Positions 6,950 through 11,860 of a stretch of 11,860 nucleotides of DNA are shown piece by piece. Within the stretch, counting starts at the first letter, position 1. Each line of letters begins with the position of its first letter. Source of the stretch: Verrucomicrobiota bacterium (GTDB lineage: Bacteria > Verrucomicrobiota > Verrucomicrobiia > Opitutales > Opitutaceae); assembly GCA_030832235.1 (NCBI GenBank), contig JAURJO010000246.1, positions 1 to 11,860 of the forward strand, read 5' to 3'. The notes under the pieces are model-generated. The model was not told where the DNA came from. It worked only from the letters and a program-made list of their open reading frames with translations, and did no database searches. A program made the position numbers and the translations under genes.

Positions 6950-7140
6950 GTTTGGAAGTGCGGCGAGGAACGCGTGCCCGCGCGGCCTCCGCAAGACAAA
7001 GGTTCCGGCGCGTCAGCGCCCGCCCGTCCGAGCGCCCGCGGAAACCTTTCCAGAAATCAGGAATAATTTTTTTGCGAAATAATCAGTTTGCTCAGAACAC
7101 GGTTGGGTTCGGTCCGATCTTCCCTGCCGTTTCCTTCGCC
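6950..7140. promoter_or_regulatory. Divergent intergenic region with AT-rich patch
   Basis: These 191 nt separate the minus-strand YqhA-like gene from the plus-strand hypothetical gene, so promoters for both directions should lie here. An AT-rich patch (about 7054-7090) contains two AATAAT hexamers on the plus strand (7062-7067 and 7078-7083), each one mismatch from TATAAT, but neither has a good -35 element at standard spacing. No Shine-Dalgarno sequence precedes either start. I therefore mark the region without naming a promoter. Confidence 0.4.
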
Positions 7141-7707
7141 ATGCGCGTCGCCCACCCAACCAGGCCTGCCGCCGTGCGGGGCCTCTATCCCCTTCGGTTT
7201 CTCGCCGCGGGGATGGCGGTGGGGTGTCTTTTTGCGGCGGATCTGGGTGAGCCTGCTTCCGTCTCATCACCGGCCTCTGTCAACTTCGATGCCGGGCTCA
7301 ACCGTCTGCGGGAAACGAAAAGCGGCCCGGCCGGGGTGCAGACATCGGCGGAGCCCGAACCCGCGACCAAACGGGCCTTGTCCGGTCGTGTTCAACCCGC
7401 GCCCGCCCCGGCGCCGGTTGCGAAGCCTTCCCCTTCGGTGGCGGTTCAGACTTCCGCCGCATCCACGGCCATCGGCCTCCAGGGCTACGATCGCCGGAAC
7501 TTGGTGATAGGCTTCGCCGCGTTGGTTCTGGTCGCCGGCCTCTGGATCCGCTGGTCGCAGGAGGTCTACCGGATGGACGCGGAGGAGGCGATCAAGGACA
7601 ACAAGATGAGCGCCGATACGGTCTACCGCCGGGTTCGCGTCCGAAGTATCGCCGGGCATGCCTCCATCATCGGTGGCCTGCTGCTGTTTGTCCTCGCGTT
7701 GCTTTGA
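7141..7707 (+). CDS. Hypothetical protein with signal-like N-terminus and two C-terminal membrane helices
   Basis: This encodes a 188-residue protein that I do not recognise (ATG 7141-7143, TGA 7705-7707). The frame is open farther left, but the ATG at 7141 is followed by a basic segment and a hydrophobic stretch ending 'MAVGCLFAADLGEP' (25-38), which resembles a signal peptide or anchor with a possible cleavage after Ala. Residues 60-115 are Pro/Ala-rich low complexity ('PAPAPAPVAKPSPS', 86-99), probably a flexible linker. A helix follows at 120-136, then a charged loop with 'MDAEEAIKDNKMSADTVYRR' (145-164), and a last helix at 171-188 ending exactly at the stop. It is divergent from the lipid operon and convergent with the DUF2264 gene, so context gives little. 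It is probably a real gene, given the terminator behind it and its coherent topology. Confidence 0.7.
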   Translation: MRVAHPTRPAAVRGLYPLRFLAAGMAVGCLFAADLGEPASVSSPASVNFDAGLNRLRETKSGPAGVQTSAEPEPATKRALSGRVQPAPAPAPVAKPSPSVAVQTSAASTAIGLQGYDRRNLVIGFAALVLVAGLWIRWSQEVYRMDAEEAIKDNKMSADTVYRRVRVRSIAGHASIIGGLLLFVLALL

Positions 7708-7717
7708 CCGGATTCGG

Positions 7718-7745
7718 AGCCCGGCAAAATCCTGGGCTTTTCTCT
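7718..7745 (+). terminator. Intrinsic terminator of the hypothetical gene
   Basis: The arms agcccgg (7718-7724) and cctgggct (7732-7738) pair over 7 bp with one G-T wobble and a 7-nt loop. They are followed by a T-rich stretch (7738-7743, tttttct-like, interrupted by C). It sits 11 nt past the stop at 7707, inside the 63-nt gap between two convergent genes. On the opposite strand no T run follows, so it probably serves only the plus-strand gene. Confidence 0.6.
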
Positions 7746-7770
7746 CACCGCGCAGGCACCGTGAGGCTTT

Positions 7771-9027
7771 TCAACGCGGGCTCTTGATCGCCTTGTCGGC
7801 CGGCAGATCCGCTCCGGACCACGCTTTTTCCCACGTCAGGCGCGGTGCCGGGTCGCGCCAGAACGGAACGCTCGCCGGCAATCCGAGCGGGAGGAACGCG
7901 GTGCTGCAGAGGTAGAGGCTGCCCGTCGAGATGTAGGTTTCGCCGAGGCCGGGTTGCGCACCGGCGAGTCCGATACGCAGCCAGCCGGCGCCATCGAACG
8001 TGCCCGGCGCCTCCAGCGTGCGGCGGATGACGCGCGTGAGGGCGGTGCGCGCCTGCGCCGGCGGCAGGGCCTTCGGCAGCCAATCGCGCCAGGCGGCGAA
8101 CGCGAGGCCTTGGAAGGCCCCGCAACGGTAGGCGATCGAGCGGCCCAGCACCGGGTAGGAGCCGTCCGGCGAGATCATCCGCTCCTGCACCTCCGCCCAG
8201 CGGGAAATCCTTTGCCGTGCCTTCGCGCGCAACTCCCGCCACGCGGCTTGCTCTTCGCCGACGACTTCCAGCGCCTCCATCAGCATGGGTTGGATGACGA
8301 ACGAGTTATAGTAGTCCCAGTGGAACTCGGGTCCGTCGCCGTAAGCGCCGTCGCCGACGTACCACTCGCGGTGTTTCTCAATGCCCGCCGCCAGCCGCGC
8401 CTCGTCCCGTCTCACCCCCGCACGGTGGAGAAACGTCTCCACCGTGGTGGCGAACAGCTTCCAGTTGTTTTCTCCGGCGGGAATGGGACGCGAGGAGACC
8501 AGCGCGGCGATGACATTCGCGCGCACGCGCGGGGGAAGCTTTTCCCAGAGCTCCCGCGGGGCGCGCAGCATCGCCTGCGCGAGGAACGCGGCGTCGACCA
8601 GCGGTTGTCGGCCGCGGGAGAAATTCAGGAAGTCCGGCGAGCGGGGGTCGGTTCCAGCGTCGATCGCCTCGCGGGCGGTCTCGGCCAGACGGGTGCGCTC
8701 GGCGCCCTCGGTGGAACCGTCGTCGGGCAACTCGAGCCATGGACCGAGTCCCGCCAGCAGGCGGCCGAGACCCTCGAGATGGGTGTACTCGGCGCGATCG
8801 CGGGAGGAGCGGTGTGACTCCACCGGCATGGTCGCGCGCAGTCGGCGCGCGGCGAGCGAGGGGAGCAGGGGCGAGGCGAGCCGGTGCGCGAGAGCGATCC
8901 ACGTGGCGCGATCCGTGGCGCCTTCCGGGCCGGATGTGGCTTGGTCGCGGCCGGCGAGCCGCGACACCACGGTGGTGGAGGTCCCGGCGGTGGCCGCGAG
9001 TTTCAGGAAAACACGTCGGGTCGGCAT
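7771..9027 (-). CDS. DUF2264 domain protein with Tat-type signal
   Basis: This encodes a 418-residue protein, ATG 9027-9025, TGA at its 3' end. The N-terminus 'MPTRRVFLKLAATAG' has twin arginines (R4, R5) before a hydrophobic, small-residue segment, suggesting Tat export. The DUF2264 body shows 'NFSRGRQPLVDAAFLAQAML' (135-154), 'NNWKLFATTVETFLHRAG' (187-204), 'WYVGDGAYGDGPEFHWDYYN' (222-241), 'GETYISTGSLYLCSTAFLPL' in the C-terminal third, and a final FW...TWEKAWSG block. The family is thought to have an alpha/alpha-barrel fold like some polysaccharide-active enzymes and often lies in sugar-degradation loci, but its reaction is not established. It starts 52 nt after the stop of the large cytochrome protein on the same strand and may be cotranscribed with it. 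Confidence 0.9.
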   Translation of the reverse strand: MPTRRVFLKLAATAGTSTTVVSRLAGRDQATSGPEGATDRATWIALAHRLASPLLPSLAARRLRATMPVESHRSSRDRAEYTHLEGLGRLLAGLGPWLELPDDGSTEGAERTRLAETAREAIDAGTDPRSPDFLNFSRGRQPLVDAAFLAQAMLRAPRELWEKLPPRVRANVIAALVSSRPIPAGENNWKLFATTVETFLHRAGVRRDEARLAAGIEKHREWYVGDGAYGDGPEFHWDYYNSFVIQPMLMEALEVVGEEQAAWRELRAKARQRISRWAEVQERMISPDGSYPVLGRSIAYRCGAFQGLAFAAWRDWLPKALPPAQARTALTRVIRRTLEAPGTFDGAGWLRIGLAGAQPGLGETYISTGSLYLCSTAFLPLGLPASVPFWRDPAPRLTWEKAWSGADLPADKAIKSPR

Positions 9028-9079
9028 TCGCCGATTCTGCCGGCCGGGCCCCGTTTTTGCAAGGGCGCCCCCCTGTTGC

Positions 9080-11860
9080 CTACGGTTCGAGGGCCACCTG
9101 CCGGGTGGTGCGCAGGTAAGCGATCAGATCGCGGACTTCCTCGTTGGAGAGCGTCTTGAGGAGTCCTTCCGGCATCATCGACACCGGCGAGACCTCGCGG
9201 GAGAGGATGTCCGCCTTGGCGACGGGTGTTTCCTGGCCGACGGTGCGCAGGACTACCTGACGTTCGTTCTCGGCCGCGATGTTCCCGGCGAGCGTGCGGC
9301 CGTCGCGCAACGTGAGCGTCACGAGGTGGTATCCCTCCTGGATGACCTCGCTGGGGTTGATGATCTCGCCGAGGATGTAGTCGAGGTTGGCGCGGTTGGA
9401 GCCGGTGAGGTCGGGGCCGATCGCGCCGCCCTGGTCGTAGAGTTTGTGGCACGGGGCGCAGGTGCGCTCGAACACACCGCGGCCATGCCCTGGTCGCGCG
9501 GTAGCAAGGGCATCGTCGCTCAACAGGCGCTTGAGGCGCGCGGTCTCCGCGGCGCGGTCGCCCGCAGGGCTCTCCAGTGGACCCCAGAAATCGGTGAAGC
9601 CGGGGCCGATCACGCGTTGCAGCTGCCGGGCGGCGAAAGCGGAGATGTCCGCCTTGGGCACGCGCTCGGCGCGCAGTTCACGGAGCAGGCGGCGGGCGCT
9701 TTCCGGCCGCGCGGCGAGCGTGAGCACGGCCTCGGCTTTTTCGGCGGCGCTCCATTTGGCGTAGTCCGCAAGCAGGCGCTGTGGAATGCGTTCGTCTTCG
9801 AATTCCGCCAACGCGCGAATGGCGTCGCGGCGCAGCGCGGGCTCGCCGAGAAGACCGAGAATCGGGACGAGTGCCGGGCGGTGCCCATCGCGGGAGAGGC
9901 TCTGCAAGGCCTCGCGGCGGCGATCGGCGGGCGCCTGGGGGTCGCGCAGCAGCGCGAGTTGGGCGGTGGTGGCGGCGGGATCGCCGAAGAACTGGCTGAT
10001 CTGCCGGGAAAGCGCGGCGGCGGCCGCGTCGGGTCCGGCGGCGAGGCGCGCGGCGAGCGCGGTCCAGGCGGCCGGTGCGGCGAGTTCTCGGCGGCCAAAG
10101 GCGCCGAGGCCGTCGCGGAAACCTTCGAGCAGTGTGCGGCGCATCGCGTCCGCGGGAGCCGCGGAGATCGCGGCAAGCATGGCGTCGAACGCCTGCGCGG
10201 TGGTGGCGCGGCGGGCGACGAACCGCGTGACGAGCGGCAGACGGGACGCGGAGGCGAGTGCCAGGGCGCGCGCCGGCTCGGCGGCCGCGAGAGGCTCGAC
10301 GGCGAACCAGATCATCTTCGGCAAATTGTGGTCCTCGGCGTCCTCGGCGCGGGCGGCGAGCGCCCCCGCGATTTCCCAGCGGTCTCCTGGCGCGAGGCGC
10401 TGAAGGGCCGACGCGAGTTTCAAACGCACGGTGGCGGCGGTCTCGGCGCGGGCCATCGTCGCGAATTTCGCGCGGGCCGGGGCGGGTGCGGGACCGTCCT
10501 CGGAGAGCAGTTGCACCGCCCAGCCGCGTACCGGAGCGGCGGGATGATCGAGGAGCCGTGCGAGCTCCTCCGCGGAAAGGTTGCCGGTGACATGCAGAGC
10601 CCAGAGCGCGCGAAGCTGGCGGCCGGCGTCGGACCCTAGGGCGAGTTGCTCGCGCAACACCGGCACGACCTTTGGGTCCAGGCGGCCGGCCGCGGCGCGT
10701 TCCTGCAAAAGCAATCGGGCGCGGCGGACGTACCAGTCGTTGCGGTGTGTCTGCAGCGCGGCGAGCTCGAGATCGGATTTCGCGGCGAGGTTAAGACCGG
10801 CGGTGCCGCGCAAGCCCTTCGGGGCGACGCGCTGGATGCGTGCGGTGTCCTTGTTCAGCACGTCGTTGCCGCAGATGTCGCCGTCGTGCCAGTCGAGGAT
10901 GTACACCGCGCCGTCCGGGCCAATCTCGACGCTGAAACCGATCCAACGCGGATCGTTGGCCAGCAGGGTGTCGTCGCCGTGCCTCCCGATGAACCCGGAG
11001 CCGGCGGGCTCGAGGATGTCGGTGAGCAGCGCGCGCTCGTGCAGATTGGCCATGAAGATACGGCCGCGGTAGGCGGCGGGAAACTCATCCGCCAGGTACA
11101 CGCGCGCGCCGCCGTGGGCCGAGCGGTGTCGGTGAGCGGCGATCGTCTTGATGTCGTCGTAGACGTGCGGGTTGATGTGCTTGCCGCCTTGCCGGTGGTA
11201 GATGCCGCCCGGGATCACGTGCCAGAGGTGAGGAATGACACACGCGGTGATGAACATCTCGCCGTGATCGTCGAAATCGAGGCCCCAGGGGTTGCTGAAG
11301 CCGTGGGCCAGCACCTCGAAGCGGTCCTTGGTCGGATGGTAGCGCCAGACCCCGCCGTCGATGTACTGGCCGTCGCGTACCGGGATTTTTTCCGGGAACG
11401 GTTCGCCGGGTTTGTAGATGCGCCCGCCGTCGGCCGGCTTCCCCACGATGGAGCGGGTGGCGTAGCCTTGGCAGCCGTAGAGCCAGCCGTCGGGGCCCCA
11501 GGTGAAGCTGTTGAGCGTCTCGTGGCGGTCTTGGATGCCCCAGCCGGTAAGGCGGATCTCAATGTTCGCATCGGCGCGGTCGTCGTGGTCGCGGTCGGGC
11601 ACGAACAGCAGGTTGGGCGGCGCGCCGAGCCACAGGCCGTCGAAGCCCACCGCGATGGCCGAGGGGAAGGGAATGCCCTCGAGGAAGACCTTCCGGGTGT
11701 CGAATTTACCGTCCCCGTCGGTATCCTCGAGAATCACGATGCGGCTGTCGCCCGAACCGGAGAAGCCGGCCTTGCGGTTCTCGTAGTCGCGGTTTTCCGC
11801 GACCCACATCCGGCCGCGGTGATCCCAGCAGAACGCCATCGCCTGCGTGATCATCGGCTC
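9080..11860 (-). CDS. PVC-type heme-binding CxxCH protein (membrane-bound-dehydrogenase-like; propeller + HEAT + cytochrome c), 5' part missing
   Basis: The frame ends with TAG at 9082-9080 and is still open at the right window edge; 926 codons are visible and the N-terminus (signal peptide and start of the propeller) is missing. The ATG at 11854 is internal, since the family continues upstream. Residue numbers here count from that Met. Residues 1-340 form an NHL/sorbosone-dehydrogenase-like beta-propeller ('GRMWVAENRDYENR', 'EDTDGDGKFDTRKVFLEGIP', 'GPDGWLYGCQG', 'GFSNPWGLDFDDHG'). About 360-770 are Ala/Leu/Arg-rich helical HEAT-like repeats. A C-terminal cytochrome c domain has CAPCH (C799, C802, H803; bases 9446-9460), 'GPDLTGSNRANLDYILGEI', and Met893/894 as candidate axial ligands. 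This architecture (TIGR02604 plus TIGR02603) is characteristic of Planctomycetes and Verrucomicrobia. It is probably periplasmic and redox-active; the substrate is unknown. Confidence 0.94.
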   Translation of the reverse strand, partial: EPMITQAMAFCWDHRGRMWVAENRDYENRKAGFSGSGDSRIVILEDTDGDGKFDTRKVFLEGIPFPSAIAVGFDGLWLGAPPNLLFVPDRDHDDRADANIEIRLTGWGIQDRHETLNSFTWGPDGWLYGCQGYATRSIVGKPADGGRIYKPGEPFPEKIPVRDGQYIDGGVWRYHPTKDRFEVLAHGFSNPWGLDFDDHGEMFITACVIPHLWHVIPGGIYHRQGGKHINPHVYDDIKTIAAHRHRSAHGGARVYLADEFPAAYRGRIFMANLHERALLTDILEPAGSGFIGRHGDDTLLANDPRWIGFSVEIGPDGAVYILDWHDGDICGNDVLNKDTARIQRVAPKGLRGTAGLNLAAKSDLELAALQTHRNDWYVRRARLLLQERAAAGRLDPKVVPVLREQLALGSDAGRQLRALWALHVTGNLSAEELARLLDHPAAPVRGWAVQLLSEDGPAPAPARAKFATMARAETAATVRLKLASALQRLAPGDRWEIAGALAARAEDAEDHNLPKMIWFAVEPLAAAEPARALALASASRLPLVTRFVARRATTAQAFDAMLAAISAAPADAMRRTLLEGFRDGLGAFGRRELAAPAAWTALAARLAAGPDAAAAALSRQISQFFGDPAATTAQLALLRDPQAPADRRREALQSLSRDGHRPALVPILGLLGEPALRRDAIRALAEFEDERIPQRLLADYAKWSAAEKAEAVLTLAARPESARRLLRELRAERVPKADISAFAARQLQRVIGPGFTDFWGPLESPAGDRAAETARLKRLLSDDALATARPGHGRGVFERTCAPCHKLYDQGGAIGPDLTGSNRANLDYILGEIINPSEVIQEGYHLVTLTLRDGRTLAGNIAAENERQVVLRTVGQETPVAKADILSREVSPVSMMPEGLLKTLSNEEVRDLIAYLRTTRQVALEP

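Noticed and set aside
7054..7090. A sigma-70 promoter in the AT-rich patch
   Set aside because: AATAAT hexamers are present, but no -35 box at 16-18 nt could be found on either strand, so only a general regulatory region is annotated.
8381..10639. A plus-strand open frame of about 750 codons opposite the DUF2264 and cytochrome genes
   Set aside because: It is a shadow of GC-rich codon bias. Its translation is Arg/Gly/Ala-rich without any domain, while the minus strand encodes two clear families throughout.

Overview
The window is GC-rich and densely coding. It looks like chromosomal DNA of a Verrucomicrobiota bacterium, most likely an Opitutaceae-like member. The clues are a very large 'PVC-type' protein (beta-propeller, HEAT-like repeats, C-terminal CxxCH cytochrome), a family typical of Planctomycetes and Verrucomicrobia; a DUF1475 membrane protein; a DUF2264 protein; and start codons that lack recognisable Shine-Dalgarno sequences. 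The taxonomic call is inference from gene families, not from a marker gene. No rRNA, tRNA, CRISPR array, transposase or phage gene was seen.

Layout. Positions 1-6949 hold eight genes, all on the minus strand, read from right to left: a YqhA/UPF0114 (TIGR00645) membrane protein; a fatty-acid desaturase with three histidine boxes; an FAD-dependent amine-oxidase-like protein; DUF1365; a Cfa-type (cyclopropane fatty acid synthase family) methyltransferase; DUF1475; DUF2062; and a DUF1295 steroid-5-alpha-reductase-fold protein cut by the left window edge. The last five are packed tightly (a 4-nt overlap, then gaps of 23, 4 and 7 nt). The upstream gaps are larger (115, 66 and 128 nt), and the one before DUF1365 holds a perfect 9-bp stem-loop. 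Positions 6950-7140 form a divergent intergenic region with an AT-rich patch. A plus-strand gene of unknown function (7141-7707) follows and ends in a good intrinsic-terminator candidate. Positions 7771-11860 are minus strand again: a DUF2264 protein with a Tat-like N-terminus, preceded by the large PVC-type cytochrome protein, which is cut by the right window edge.

How the genes fit together. The left block reads as a membrane-lipid modification operon. The desaturase would make the cis double bond. The Cfa-type enzyme, with its usual partners DUF1365 and the flavoprotein, would methylate or cyclopropanate it. The DUF1295 protein could carry out a reduction, and DUF2062/DUF1475 are small membrane proteins of unknown role. 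The same flavoprotein and Cfa domains are fused in one chain in plant cyclopropane synthases, which supports a shared pathway. The exact product (cyclopropane, methyl-branched, furan or other) cannot be read from the sequence. The right block is probably a separate function: export of a DUF2264 protein plus a periplasmic cytochrome/propeller protein, plausibly in sugar or polysaccharide oxidation.
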